Both the position numbers and the translations under genes were made by a program. From Liriodendron chinense (taxonomy: Eukaryota; Streptophyta; Magnoliopsida; Magnoliales; Magnoliaceae), in contig ML058507.1 of the NCBI GenBank assembly GCA_003013855.2, positions 4,278,001 to 4,342,000 of the forward strand: 64,000 bases of DNA. Reading direction: 5' to 3'. The notes under the pieces were generated by a model that made no database searches, had not been told where the DNA came from, and was given only the letters and a program-made list of their open reading frames with translations. Positions 21,020 through 33,205 of this stretch are shown piece after piece. Numbering within the stretch: the first letter of the stretch is position 1; each line of letters begins with the position of its first letter.

Positions 21020-22436
21020 TGTTCGCTCGCCTCAAGTGTAAGGCTGCGATGTAGTAATAAAACTCGGTAAGACCGTGGTCGATCCACAGGGAATTAGAAA
21101 CAACTTTCAAACTATTTCAACAACTCGGTTTTGCAAGAAATAGGATTCAATTGAGTAATTAAACTAAAACAGAAACTTAATGGAAAATCAGTAATTTAAA
21201 GTACTAAGGCATTCAAGGATCCACTTGTAGCAATCCCATGTCAATCCAATCAATCCAAGTAGAGAACACAACTAGATTTGAAGTCTTATCTCTCATCTAG
21301 TTGGAAAATAAAGCATTCAAACACATTCAATTCCATTCAAGCTGAACTTCCAAGTTCTAGTCCCATTCAACACATGTAGGATTCGAAATCATAGCCTTCG
21401 GAGTAACAGCCATGACTATGGACTATGGCTTGCTCAAGGGTTACCATAATTCGAACCTAAACAAATACAATATGATAATCTCAGAGAATTGCAAGGAATC
21501 CATGTCCGGAGCACATGAACTCTCATAAAGCATCTCAAACTACCAACTTAAGGGACTAAAATAAATAAAAATCTAAACTTGAATTGAAATTACTTGAATT
21601 GAACTGAATCAAACATGAAATTAGCTACAAGCTTCACCTCTCAGCCTTAGCTGAGAGATTCTAGCCGAGCATTGTCATACTACAACTAGAACTCATAATA
21701 GAAAGCATAAAAACTAGAAAAACTAGAAATTGGAGGGTTGCAGACGCTCCACGACAGCTTCCTCTCTCTAGAACCACGTCCCTTAGCTTCTATGATGACC
21801 TAGGAAGAGCCCCTAGGTGTCCTTTTATAGTGTGGAAACCCCTCGCGTCGGAAACATCTAGAAATTGTGCAAGGTTATGCACTGCGCAGAAAATCTCGGA
21901 GCTTCACGGAGAAGCTTTATTACGCAGACGACCGGTCGCACGACCGGTCCGAGCTCCCTAACGACCGGTCGCAAAACGTCACTTTTTAGTCCAGAGAGTT
22001 TAGCCAAAATTCTGATTTAATCTTTTAATTCAAAGACCGGTCACACGACCGGTCTGGGCATCAGACGACCGGTCGCACGACCGGTCGTGAATGGTCCAGT
22101 GACCTTCTATGAAAAATTTTCTTCTGTGCATAATCGGACCGGTCGGACGACCGGTCCTGGCGATGGACGACCGGTAGCTTGACCGGTCTTGGCCTCTGTT
22201 TCTGCTTTCTCCTTTTGCTTCTTTCTTCCTTTCTTCTCCTCTCTTTCTACTTTCTTTAGTCCTTCTTTCTTCTTCATCTAATGGCTTCAAATGGCTCTTT
22301 TTAGTCTCCAATTGGGTGAATTCCGCTCTCATTCCTGAAATCACAAAACATGCATTAGATGGGCCTTTTAAGCATGAAAACCGTGCATATAATGTGATGT
22401 ACTGGGCAATGCAATGTATAAATTGGAGGTTCAAAA
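21020..22436 (-). mobile_element. Element B 5' LTR
   Basis: 1417 bp. Array 21927-22187, TATA 21821-21829, leader hairpin 21637-21658. Differs from its mate by base changes scattered along the LTR and by a 21-bp extra piece ending in ACGACCGGTC within the array. Confidence 0.9.
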
Positions 22437-22502
22437 GTTTTTGAAAAGTTGGATTTGTTTCATGCATGTTTTGCTCGGGACTAGTAAAATGTGGTTGGGG
22501 TG
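22437..22502 (+). other. G: Athila 3' internal fragment, right half with polypurine tract
   Basis: After the second GTTTT copy, TGAAAAGTTGGATTTGTTTC continues the sequence broken at 14918. It ends in GTGGTTGGGGTG before an LTR start at 22503. Confidence 0.8.
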
Positions 22503-23072
22503 TGTTGAGCTTTGAATTGTGCATATTCTAACCCTAATTCATCACTCATTATACATGTTTCCTATGATTTAAAGACTAATATAATACATGGTTTTGTGTT
22601 TGTAGGAATGTGAGAGAGATTTCAATTATATGATGATAAAAGACACACTTTACATGCCTTGAAGATCATTGGAAGAAAGGACAAGAGATGGAAGAAAGAT
22701 GCAATGGAGATAGAGAAAGAAAAGAGTCACAACTCCTAATTTATAGACTGTCCAGCTAGCTGGCCACTGCAGTCGGCTATTGAGCTCTTAATTGTGCATA
22801 TTCTAACCCAATTCATCACTCATTATGCATGGATTTTATGTTTAAAGACTATTCTAATGCATAGTTTTGTGATTGTAGGAATGAGAGAGAGTTCACTCGA
22901 TCAATAGCTAAAAGAAGCACATTTAGGAACCTTGGATGAAGACCCAAGGTGGGCCAAAGAATCATGAAGAAAGAAGGAAAGAAAAGAAAGAAGGAAAGTA
23001 TGAAAAGGAGCCCCACAAGGTGGTCCAACCGGTCAAGACCGGTCGGCCAAACAGGCCCCGACCGGTCCTAGA
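22503..23072 (+). mobile_element. Two truncated Athila LTR starts in tandem (22503-22777, 22778-23072)
   Basis: Both pieces begin like Athila LTRs (TGTTGAGC and TATTGAGCTCTTAATTG) and carry the early U3 words GCATATTCTAACCC and GTAGGAATG. The first ends after about 275 bp. The second reaches its ACCGGT sites (about 23028-23070) and stops. Neither has a TATA box. Confidence 0.7.
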
Positions 23073-23650
23073 TTTTGATTTAAGGTGTTGAGAAACCAAG
23101 CTGGGGTACTTTGTCCATCCTTGTCCATGGGAAAATAACGAAAGACACAGATTTCTAAAAATCCTATCTAATGAAAAAGAAAAAGGAAAAGGAAGGATGA
23201 AAATTGGGAATGATAAAAAACATGGTGCAACATTTCGAAAAGGGCTACCTATTACCAACCAGGGGATGGTCTACCCGTAACCAAAGACAAAAATGGGAAG
23301 TAGTGTGAAATGAGCCATCATAAGATTAAGAAAAACTACTTAGAACTTTATTCAAACTTCAAACCACTGTTCTTCAATAGAAATCCAACTTGAAACCAAT
23401 AAAATGAATTAAACAATCTAAGAAAACTATATGGTTCACCTCTTAGCTCTAGCTAAGAGATTAGCTAATGAAAAGCATATTAAAAAATGAAAAGATAACT
23501 AGAGCATCAAGGATCCACTTATAGCTCTCCTTAGATGCATAATTCGCTATAGTTTCTCACCTTCTCAACTAGAATCGAAATTAAGTCCTATCTAGCCGGA
23601 TGATAGAGCGATTATATTATCAAATCAATCTGCCATATGTGTTGTTCATC
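23073..23650. mobile_element. Mosaic of Athila pieces: 3' internal (+) then permuted LTR (-)
   Basis: 23073-23310 matches the Athila 3' internal region on the + strand (GGTGTTGAGAAACCAAGC to GGGAAGTAGTGTGAAA). 23311-23650 is minus-strand LTR sequence of the S2 type, in swapped order: the part matching 37425-37600 (including the hairpin 23439-23460) comes before the part matching 36953-37110. No gene. Confidence 0.65.
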
Positions 23651-24907
23651 ATCAGCCGACCGGCCAAACCCTCCAGAAACTAAATTTTCACTGGACCTAT
23701 TTTTACACTAACTGACCTCTTGTCCGACCGGTCGGATGGACTGGCCGGCCGGATGATAGGTCAGTCAATGTATTTTAAACTCCAAATTCATGTGTAAGTT
23801 GTTGTGCAAGCTCCGACCAGTCGGATAGGGTGGTCCGGCCGGCCTACAAATTTCTAGAATTCAGATTTCTAATTTTAGCTCCGATTTTTGCTGCACAAGT
23901 CTAGAAGATTCGTCGTCGGTGGGTGGTTTATGTTATAAAAGGACACATCCTCTTCATCCCTAAGGTATGCCAGGACTTGGGGAAGATCAAGGAAGCTTTA
24001 GAGAAGGATTTCTTTCTACTTTTCTTCTATTTCTTAATTGTTTTTCATGTTTTTGAGGCTTCTAGTTCAAGGATGTTAGAGATGAACTAAAACCTCTTAG
24101 CTAAGGCGAAGAGGTGAAGCTTTTCATTCATTTTTTTATGGATTGATGCAACCTAGGTTTTCTTTTTATGCTTTGATTGAAGAATTTGGTTTAATAAGAG
24201 TTTGAATAAAGTACTAGTTTAGTTTTGTTTTGATCTCTTGATGACTCTGGGCTCATGTACTTCTTAGTGAATATAAACCTAGTAGCTTACTTTTTAGCAT
24301 TGTTTATGCTTGTGTAGTTCATTGATCTATCATCGACTCCGAGCATGATAGACTCTTTGATTGCCTTGTGTACATGACACGATTTTCATGTGGGAACTCA
24401 TTCAAACTAAAGTTCTAATTTTTTATGATAATATGAGATATTTGTTTTGTTAGTTGATTCTGATTTAATTAGAGTTCTAATCATTGGTCATATTCAAGTC
24501 TAGTGACAGGATTTAATGAAAGCTATGGTTGTGAATCTCAACTAGATTGCAAAGAGGCTTGGCCTATACAATTGAGTGTGCCAAGGCCTGAGTATTATTG
24601 CGGGAATTGAATCAATGAACAAGCAACTGTTTTAGATAAGTGTTAATTGAACCACCCCATATTCCGATCAAATAGAGATAAAAATTTGATTCCGATTGAG
24701 TTGTGAGAGACCTAGTTGTGTTGATGCATTGAAAACCGTCAAAAGTGGATCCTTAGCGCTCTAGTGCCTTTTTAGATTATTATTACTTATCATAATCATT
24801 GTTTAATTCCGAATAATTATTTTTTAGATTTAGATCTTAATGTGATTTCAACAATAGGTTATTTTAAATAAATCTGAGAATATCTACATATAAATCTCTA
24901 TGGGATG
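23651..24907 (+). mobile_element. F: Athila LTR truncated at both ends
   Basis: U3 with GACCGGCC/CGACCGGTCGG sites (about 23643-23845), TATA 23934-23941, leader hairpin 24093-24114, U5 running to CTCTATGGGA. In S1 the same place continues to the LTR end about 75 bp later, so here U5 is interrupted by the R2 LTR at 24908. Confidence 0.75.
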
Positions 24908-25268
24908 TGTTGGGGTCTCAAAAGTCAGGATCCTCAAAATAAGGATCAGAAGTATGCAATCCATCTCATCATTGGATTTTTGGGCCAGTGCATCAAGAAT
25001 CTTGACAGAAATTGCAATACGCATTAAACTTTTCTAAAAATAGAAAGTGGACCTAGTGGTGGGCCCCACCATCATTTATGATCAAAACCCTCCAAATATA
25101 GCAGGGTAAGTTTAATAATAAATAAACACAGCCAGTGCATCAACATCCATCACGAAGCGGGCCCCATAAACTATTATTTTTACAAGATAATACAAATAAG
25201 TACGTTAGCGCATCACTAAATACATTAGCGCATCATGAAATTCAGCCATTTTAGAAATGAATTTCGGG

Positions 25269-25629
25269 ACGCACTGACACCTGGCACATCAGTAAATTCA
25301 GCCAGTGCATCAAGAAATTCAGACAGTTTTCAGAAATGAATTTCACGACGCACTGACGTCCAACACATCAATAAATTCAAGAATTTTATGACGCACTAAC
25401 CCCAAGCGCGTCAAAAAAATAGGCATTTTCAGTGAATTTTAAGACGCACTGATAGCCAGTGTATCCCAAAAATCAGCATTTAAGCTGAGTCATTATAAGA
25501 CGTGCCGACCTATTTTCTTGACGCGCCGACCGATTTTCTCGACACGCTACTTGTGGCAGCCTACTATTGGCTGACTTCCGGTATTTTTGGGTATAAATAC
25601 CCCTCCGTTACTGTTCATTTGGATGGATT

Positions 25630-25687
<58 letters not shown>

Positions 25688-26200
25688 TGTTAGTTGGGTA
25701 TTTGAGAGACCGCCGGAATCCCTTGCCAGAATCCCTTTTTTGACCACCGAATACCCTTTCCGATCACCAGAATTCCTTTCCGACCAACAGAACTCTTCAC
25801 CGAAAACCCCACTTCCGACCACAGCAGGTCCGGGGAAGAAATAATTCAAAATTGTACAAGTATAGTAGAGCATCACAAAATACCTTGAATTAAATTTAAC
25901 TTATTTTATCGATGCACTGACCCTCGGCACATCAGAAAAATAAGCCAACGCATCAGGAAAATCAGTTGTTTATGAAAAAGTTATTTTTCGACGCACTGGC
26001 TCCACTGCATCAGAAAAATAAGCCAGCGCATCAGGAAAATCAATTGTTTATGAAACAAGTTATTTTTCGACGCACTGGCCCCAGTGCATCAGAAAATAGG
26101 CTAGCGTATCATAAAAATCAACCATTTCTGAATCAAGTCATTTTTTGGACACGCTGGCCCCAGCGCATTGGTAAAATCAGACTAGCGAATTACAAAAATC
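25269..26200 (+). repeat. Array of GACGCACTGG / CCAGTGCATC inverted motifs in the R2 LTR
   Basis: The motif GACGCACTG recurs at about 25269, 25349, 25391, 25443, 25989 and 26068, with variants at about 25910 and 26149. It is usually followed by its near reverse complement (CCAGTGCATCAG). Between about 25902 and 26200 the units are tandem with a 79-80 bp period. Short frames here follow the repeat and are not genes. Confidence 0.75.
25592..25684 (+). promoter_or_regulatory. R2 LTR TATA box and AG microsatellite
   Basis: TATAAATA at 25592-25599 followed by about 26 AG units (25633-25684), placed where transcripts should start or just after. Confidence 0.6.
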
Positions 26201-27143
26201 AACACTCTGAACATCAATTTCAGCATACGAAACCTTCATTTTGTGATGTTTTCGGGCCCTGTTTGAGCCTATTTTGGGTATTTCGAGCGTTTTGAACGTA
26301 ATGGAGCAGTTAAATAACTCATCCGGACCACCTAATGAGTAGAATGCAAGCCTTCAGAGTCCGATCTGATCCAATACGATGGACAACGTAATTTCTCAGA
26401 AGGATACTGCCGATGCCCAGAATCATACCAATGCATCATCATCATATGTACTATCATAATATGACCTGGATTCAGGTTTAGACTAAGAAAACGGGACTAT
26501 GGTTAACACAATAAACCATATAGAGAAAGTTCTAAACTATTACACGGGATTTGTTAAAGACTGACACTTCAAGAATAGTCGATGCCCTACCCATTCAAAT
26601 CGCATCCGCTGTTTAAGCTGCTAAGGTACATATACCTGCAGATCGATCTTCTCGTGGTCACCCATCACAAATGACGGGCGCAGGCCCAGAGTCGCATCCC
26701 TCGGTTAAAAACCCTGACAGTCTTAACCCGAATCTCCGGTCAAAACATGGGACATAGACATCTGACTCGTACAAAGATGGATCAGTCCATAACAAAACAC
26801 AACAAATACAGGTCTCTTCGACCACACAAATATAGGTCTCTTCGACCACAAAATACAGGTCTCTATGAGACCATGAACTCTAAGGCAGTCCCTGCTGACT
26901 AGTCTTTTGCCTTTTAATCAAGATTCATCGATCATTCGATGTAATTAAGGACTCGTGTCAGATCACGGCCTGGAATGTACAAGATCTCATAATCTCTGGA
27001 ATAAAATTCACCTTGCGATATCTCTTCTCTTGTGTACTTTTGTGAATGCTTGTGATTGTCTATGAATGTTTCTATTATTCAGAACCTTAGAACAACAAAA
27101 CACAAGAAAACTGCGTTTGAGCATTTTTCTAGTTTTAACAAAC

Positions 27144-27162
27144 TGACGACTCTGCTGGGGAC
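27144..27162 (+). other. Primer-binding site of R2
   Basis: TGACGACTCTGCTGGGGAC differs from the Athila site. It resembles the TGGCGACTC...GCTGGGGA site I recall for Ogre/Tat elements (reported as tRNA-Arg). The exact tRNA was not checked. Confidence 0.65.
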
Positions 27163-27540
27163 CAAACTATACCAGAATCCCTAGTCATATCTGAATACAG
27201 AAACACTCTAAGATCAATTACTTGCAAAACACGAATCTACGCATAAGAAAGTCACCGCTAGGAGTAATGTTTCAGTGCCCCTCGGGGGCCAAGCTGGCAA
27301 CTCTCAATGGGAACATTCTTCCCTTCATCTCTAAGGCAATTAACATTTAAAAGGTTTTCAAACCCACAAACTTCCATGACTACATGTATTTGTCTCCTTC
27401 TTGCTTATTCTCGTCCATTTATGCACCGCGATCGATGAGTTCATACTCCCGACCGCATTTATGAACTGTTCTAATGATTTTTATGACGTAACAGAATTCG
27501 CAAGACACTAAAACAGACATAAGAAATGACATGCTCAATG
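27163..27540 (+). other. R2 5' leader, non-coding
   Basis: No open frame. Contains GCCCCTCGGGGGCC (27277-27290), a self-complementary run that could fold. Nothing else recognised. Confidence 0.5.
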
Positions 27541-27773
27541 ACGAGTTCGTGCACCTTCCTTGCCGTTGGAGGCTTTAGTTTCCCCCGCTTCACCCCAACC
27601 ACGACAACTATTTCCAACTCAGGATGGCGGTTGGAAGAAGAGGGACTGTATGAAGCAGAAGAATTGCCTACAGTCCAAGATTAGATCGACAAATTAGTTT
27701 AGGCTAATCGTGAGACGAATGAACGAATGAGGATCATTCAGGAAGTATTAACCACTTTGATAGCTTAGAACGT
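27541..27773 (+). pseudogene. gag: R2 gag N-terminal part
   Basis: From about 27655 the frame reads EAEELPTVQD, IDKLV, ANRETNERMRIIQEVLTTLIA. It is interrupted by TAG codons that look like CAG/CAA changed by C to T. A heptad-like coiled coil at the gag N-terminus is typical of Tat elements. It is cut at 27773 by element D and continues at about 48925. Confidence 0.55.
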
Positions 27774-29256
27774 TGTTCTCTTCCCCAAGTGTAGGGTTGC
27801 GATGTAGTAATAATCTCGGTAAGACCGAGGTCGATCCATAGGGACTTGTGTAGGAATTCACAAAACTCTTCCAATGGTTTCTAATTGAGAACTAACTAAA
27901 CAGGATTTTTGAAATTGAATGTAGATAAATATTTGAACTAAAAGTGAATGTAAACAATGTAAAAGAGCACTAGGGGTTCAAGGATCCACTTGTAGTAATC
28001 CTTGATGCTTAATTCGCTGTGGTTTCTCACTTACTCGACTAGAATCAAAATTAAATCCTGTCTAGCCGGATGATAGAGCAATTAAAACAAAAAATCTCTC
28101 ATATGTGTGATTCATGTACATGCTTCCCTCAATTCAAGTTAGGATTTGAGCACACTTAATTGCATAGGTCAATCCTAGTTCTAATAGGTTAAGATCACAT
28201 TCATAATCATCATTAGACTCTGTCATAAAGCATAACTAGATCATGATTTGAACTTCATTCAAATCACATACACAATTACACACAAGTAGAAATTTCAGAA
28301 AAATAGAACTCTTGGCATGAAGTTCCCACATGAGAATCAAAGGTTTAGAGCGAATTGAATCAAATTCCTCAGAGCGTACAGGTCTAGAACCATTCAAAAT
28401 AATTAAGAACTCAAGCAATTCTTCTAAACATCCATGAGCCATCATAAGATTAAGAAAAACTACTTAAAACTTTATTCAAACTTCAAACCATTGTTCTTCA
28501 CTAATAATCTAACTTGAAACCAAAACAAATGAATTAACACATCTTAGATTCACTACAAGCTTCACCTCTTAGCCCTAGCTAAGAGATTTAGCTGTTCATG
28601 ATTCAAGGAAACATGAAAACAACTAAGAAAAATATAAAACTAGAAGAACAAACTAGGAGAAGTTGTAGAACTCCGAATCCGACTTCCGCCGCCTCCCACT
28701 GTCGGAGTCCTTTTATAGGTTTAGGGCCCTAGGTGCGAAGAGACTTCGAGAAATCCGGCAAAACTGCGCTTTACGCAGCAGAATTTAGAGCTTGTAGAAG
28801 AAGCTTTGTTACGCAAACGACCAGTTGCAAAAGGCTAAAAACAATCCAGTGAGTTTTCTGAAAATTCGAACCCAGATTTTAATTCAACGACCGGTTGGAC
28901 GACCGGTCTGAGCAGTGAACGACTGGTCATGATTGGTCCAGCAATGTTGGCAGCAGGGGTCCTCCTGTTAAGTGTTCGGACCGGTCGGACGACCATTCCT
29001 AGGCTATGGATGACCGGTCATCGGTGCATTTTTCTGCCCTCTTTCTTCTTTCCTTAGCTTTCTTTCTTCCACCCTTTGGCACTTGGTCCCTTGATCTTCA
29101 ATGCTTGTAAACAGCGTCTCTAAGACTTCAATTGATGAATTCTCTCTCTCATTCCTACAACCACAAAACCATGCATTAGTTGGGTCTTTAATCATGTATT
29201 TCAAGCATAGTTAGTGATGAAATGGGGTTAGAATATACACATTTAAGATGTTAACA
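27774..29256 (-). mobile_element. Element D 3' LTR
   Basis: 1483 bp. Array 28816-29015, TATA 28709-28717, leader hairpin 28565-28586. It lacks about 33 bp between two GACC repeats in the array and about 46 bp next to the TATA box, compared with the 5' LTR. Confidence 0.85.
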
Positions 29257-29283
29257 CCCCCCCCCCCCCCCCCCCCCCCCCCC
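29257..29283 (-). repeat. 27-base C run at the D polypurine tract
   Basis: The polypurine tract of the other Athila copies has 5-7 G; here, on the minus strand, it would be 27 G directly before the 3' LTR. Either an expanded tract or an assembly artefact. Confidence 0.8.
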
Positions 29284-30416
29284 AACCAGCATTTTGCTAG
29301 TCCTGAGAAAAACATGCGTGAAATAAATTTCATTCTTTCAAAACTTAACTCTCCTTAAAAAACACGGCTTCTATACACTTCATGATGTGCAAGTGCAAAA
29401 ATCAAGAAAACTTAATTAGTGGTAGAACTTGAGTCCTTAAGTCTCTCAGAACATAAGAAGTGCTCATATGTAATTCTCACTAATTGATTGATAAATAGAA
29501 TGATTCAAACAATTTAACCTAGTGTGCTCAATGAATGCTCATCTCATGGATTTTCGGGATTATTTTCTTCATAAATCAACCAAAGCATAGATTTAAGGTG
29601 TATAGATCAACAACAAGCCTATGACGGGAATTTGCCTTACCATCATTCCGACGGCTTTCACACTACTTCCCATTTTCGGCTTTGGTTACGGGTAGACCAT
29701 CCCCCGGTTGGTAATAGGTAGCCCTTTTCGAAATTTTCCACCATATTTTCAATCATTCCCATATTTTCATCATTCCTTTCCTTTTCACACACATTAGATG
29801 GGATTTTTAGAAATCCATATCTTTCGTTATTTTCCCATGGACAAGGATCGACAAAGTACCCTGGCTTGGTTTCTCAACACCTCAAATCTAAACCTAGCCA
29901 ATCCATAAATCTACATAATCTTTTCAAAACATGAGAATCGTGTAAAGTGAACAAGGTGTAAAAGTTTTTCAATTTTTCTATCAATCAAATCAATAGGGGA
30001 ATCCAATTAAAAAACCATCATGATACAAGTTCTTTACGAGTTTCAAAATCATCTCACTACATCTTTCCTCCTTTCATATTTACGACATCCCAAGTGCATA
30101 TAAACGCGGTTTTCCAAAGGAGTTTTGAATTTTCAGAAAAATTGAAAAGTTTCTACATAATTGCTTGAAATGTTACAAAACACTAGATTCATCTTAGTGA
30201 TCCCATAGCCCCCAACCAAATCTTGCATTATCCTCAATGTAAAAGATATGCAATGAGCAAAACATGAGAGCAATTATAAAATAAAGGGACTGAAGGATGA
30301 GAGTACCTGAGAGAACAATAACTGGAATTCTACCTCCTAACAATCCTATGAAAAAGCAAACCAAAAGCAACAAAATCCTAATCCTAACTACTCTATATCT
30401 ACATCAGATTAGGAGA
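29284..30416 (-). other. 3' non-coding region of element D
   Basis: Contains the conserved block (about 29618-29730) with GCCGTCGGAATGATGG in element sense, and TTGGTTGGGGGC near 30211-30222. No gene. Confidence 0.7.
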
Positions 30417-31682
30417 TCAAATATCTTGATACACAGGATCAATAAGAGGTATGGACATACCTTCGGATGGAAAATTCTCAAAGAATGGCTTTAATCGCTG
30501 ACCATTCGCTTTAAAGATATTACCGTTCCTTGGATTCAACAACTCAACAGTCTCATATGGATAAACAGTTTTCATAATGAAAGGACTGGTCCATCGAGAC
30601 TTCAATTTCACCGAAAATAAATGTAGCCGAGAATTATACATAAGGACCTTTTGATTAATCATGAAGGTCTTATGAAGAATGTTCTTATCATGGAACACCT
30701 TTGTCTTGTCCTTGTAAATTTTTGCATTTTCATATGCTTCGTTCTGGAGTTTCACAAGTTCATTCAATTGAAGTTTGCGCAACGAGCTTGCTTTGTCAGA
30801 ATTAAAATTCATCTTCTTTATCCCCCAATATGCCCTATGTTCCAACTCCACAGGTAAGTGACAAGCTTTTCCATAGACAAGTCTATAGGGAGACATTCCA
30901 ATGGGGGTCTTGAAAGCGGTACGATAAGCACAGAATGCATCGGTAAGTCAAAGCGACCAATCTTTGCGATCGGGGTTCACTATTTTCTCTAAAATATTTT
31001 TAATTTCCCTGTTGGATATCGCAGCTTGTCCACTTGTTTGTGGGTGATAAGGAGTGCTCACCTTATGATTTACGCCATATTTCTTCATTAAAGCTTCAAA
31101 CAGGCGGTTATAAAAAATGAGATCCTCCATCGCTTATAATGACTCGAGGTTTTCCAAACCGGGAAAGGATATTTTCTTTTAAGAAACGAATGACTGTTCT
31201 ATGGTCATTGTTCCGGCATGGAATCGCCTCGACCCAATTTGAAACATAATTGACGGCAATCAAAATATATAAATTTTCAAAAGAAGATGGGAATGGACCC
31301 ATGAAATCGATGCCCCAACAATAAAAAATTTCGATTGGTAAGATGGGATTGGGTGGCATCATATTTCTACGGGATATTCCTCCCAATTTCTGACAAGGCT
31401 CACATGTTTTTCAAAACTCATGCGTATCTTTGAACATGGTGGGCCAATAAAACCCACTTCGCAGAATTTTAGTTGTGGTCTTCTTAGCTGAAAAGTGGCC
31501 ACCACACGCCTGAGAATGACAAAAGGAGATGATACTGTGTTGTTCATCATCCGGCACACATCTCCTTATGATTTGATCGGGACAATACTTGAATAAGTAT
31601 GAGTTGTCCCATGGAAATTTTCTCACCTCGTTGAAGAACTTATCATTATCTTGTTTATTCCAATGTGTCGAAATTATACCTA
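30417..31682 (-). pseudogene. pol: Integrase of element D (3' part of pol), broken
   Basis: On the minus strand: H2C2 region (HSQACGGHFSAKKTT at about 31480-31527), GIDFMGPFPSSF, DGGSHF near 31115, PYHPQTSGQAAIS where the catalytic Glu is Ala, MSPYRLVYGKACHLPVE, and the C-terminus ending PLIDPVYQDI at 30417. There are frameshifts near 31110 and 31400 and a stop near 30947. The 5' side is interrupted by element C inside GTIPTYW-equivalent sequence and continues at 42958. Confidence 0.85.
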
Positions 31683-33199
31683 TGTTGAGCTTCCAATTTA
31701 TACATATCCTAGCCCATTACATTGCAGTTATGCATGATTTTCATGTTAAAAGGTTTATCTAATACATGTTTTGTGGATGTAGGAATGAGAGAGGGATTAC
31801 ACCAAATTGATGTTCAAAAGACCACATTTAGATGGTCCTTGATGATGATCCAAGGTGGGCTAAAGTTGGAAGAAGAAAGGAAGAGAGAAGAGAGAGAGAG
31901 AACTAAAAGAAATAGACCTAGACCGGTCGGCCAAACAAGCTAGACCAGTCTAGACCAGTCGACCAACAGGTCGGGCACCTTCTGGACCTCTGCTAGACTT
32001 GTCTAAACCGGTCAGCTAGCCATCTTGACCTCTCTAGACCGGTTGGCCAACAGGTAGCCAGTGTATTTCAGCAGCTTTCTTGCAAGCTTGCTCAGCAAGC
32101 TCCGAAAATCATGCGCAGCGGGAGTCCTTACGTAATTCTGGAAGTTTCTAAGGCGGTAGAGACTCACTACTATAAAAGGACACCTAGGGGTGGATCTAAA
32201 GACATCATAGAAGGCTTGGGAAGTTGTGGGAGGTGAAGGAGATCGCAATGGAGCGTCTGCAACTCCTCCAAACTTGATTTTTCTATGTTTTTAGTAGTTT
32301 TTCCTTTGAGTTTCAGTTTAACCTGTTAATAGTTAGCTAAACCTCTTAGCTAGGGCTAAGAGGTGAAGCTTTTAGTTGTTTACAATGTCTAATTCGAATT
32401 AGTTTAAGTACTTTTAGGTTTTATGAAGAACACTTCTAGTTCACGTTTGAAATAAAGTTAGTATTTTTAGTTAATCTTGTATCTCTTGTGATTGCTCTTA
32501 CATGAGATGTTTTTATTACTAAGATTGTTAATGGGGGTGTTGATTGATAGGATTTTGGTTGTAGAGATCCTAGATTCATCATGATATGTTGGATGCTAGG
32601 GGATCTTACAAACTAAGTTTCCTAAGAGCTTATCTAAAACTAAACTAGAAGGGGTACTTATCTTTTAATTGGATCTGAGATAGGTGTTTATATATTAATT
32701 TTGGTTCAATAGAAGTTCAATTCATGCTTCTAAATCAAGTCTAGTGGTAAGGCTTGAGGAAGAATGATGAATGTGATCTTGCTTGTTTTGTGAAGGATTG
32801 GGTTGTGTGATCGAATACACCTAATACCTTAGTTGTTTATGAGAGGACCATATCAGTGGATGATCCATCTATGTTAGATGCATTATGATGATTTGATTGC
32901 TCTATATTTCAATTAGATAGGGATAGAACTCCGATTCCAATTGTATTATTGGCTTCAATGGTTTGAATTGGCATTGTGAATGATTATTAGTGGATCCTTG
33001 GCGCTCTAGTGTTTATTTCCTTGATTTAAGTATAAAATAGATAGTTTTATGTTCTTAATTTCCACCCATCGACACAAATCCGAATTTAAGTCATCCTAGT
33101 TCTAAAACTTAGAATTGTTACCACAATCCCTGAGGATCGACCTCGGTCTTACTGAGAATTATTACTACATCGTAACCTTACACTTGAGGCGAGCAAACA
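31683..33199 (+). mobile_element. Element C 5' LTR
   Basis: TGTTGAGCTTCC to GCAAACA, 1517 bp. U3 with TAGACCGGTCGGCCAA-type sites (31918-32058), TATA 32171-32179, leader hairpin 32342-32363 (9-bp stem), U5 hairpin CTCGGT-CTT-ACTGAG (about 33149). Confidence 0.9.
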
Positions 33200-33205
33200 A
33201 GTTTT

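Larger units (their letters stand above)
14919..22436 (-). mobile_element. Element B: non-autonomous Athila-type retrotransposon
   Basis: Full structure on the minus strand: 5' LTR 21020-22436, primer-binding site 20996-21013, gag (broken) 20766 down to 19746, gag tail-protease-ORF X 19758-17470, polypurine tract 16315-16328, 3' LTR 14919-16314. It is 7518 bp, against about 10 kb for the autonomous copies. No RT, RNase H or integrase domain is present on either strand. The outer base of the 5' LTR has changed, reading TTTTGAAC in element sense where the 3' LTR has TGTTGAAC. Flanked by GTTTT. Mobilisation would need enzymes from an autonomous relative. Confidence 0.9.
24908..27140 (+). mobile_element. 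R2 5' LTR (Tat/Ogre-type)
   Basis: Begins TGTTGGGGTCTC and ends AGTTTTAACA, followed after 3 bp by a primer-binding site; 2233 bp. Its final 700 bp match R1. TATA at 25592, then a 52-bp AG microsatellite, with inverted-motif repeats on both sides. The start is the first TG after the break in LTR F; without the R2 3' LTR this boundary is probable, not proven. Confidence 0.7.

Noticed and set aside
25587..25876. Open frames over the AG microsatellite on both strands
   Set aside because: They consist of RERERE or SLSLSL translations of the repeat.
31678..31682. Unrelated neighbours at the C junctions instead of a target duplication
   Set aside because: ACCTA and ACCTG differ by one transition, and removing C restores the pol sequence seen in E, so a true duplication is the better reading.
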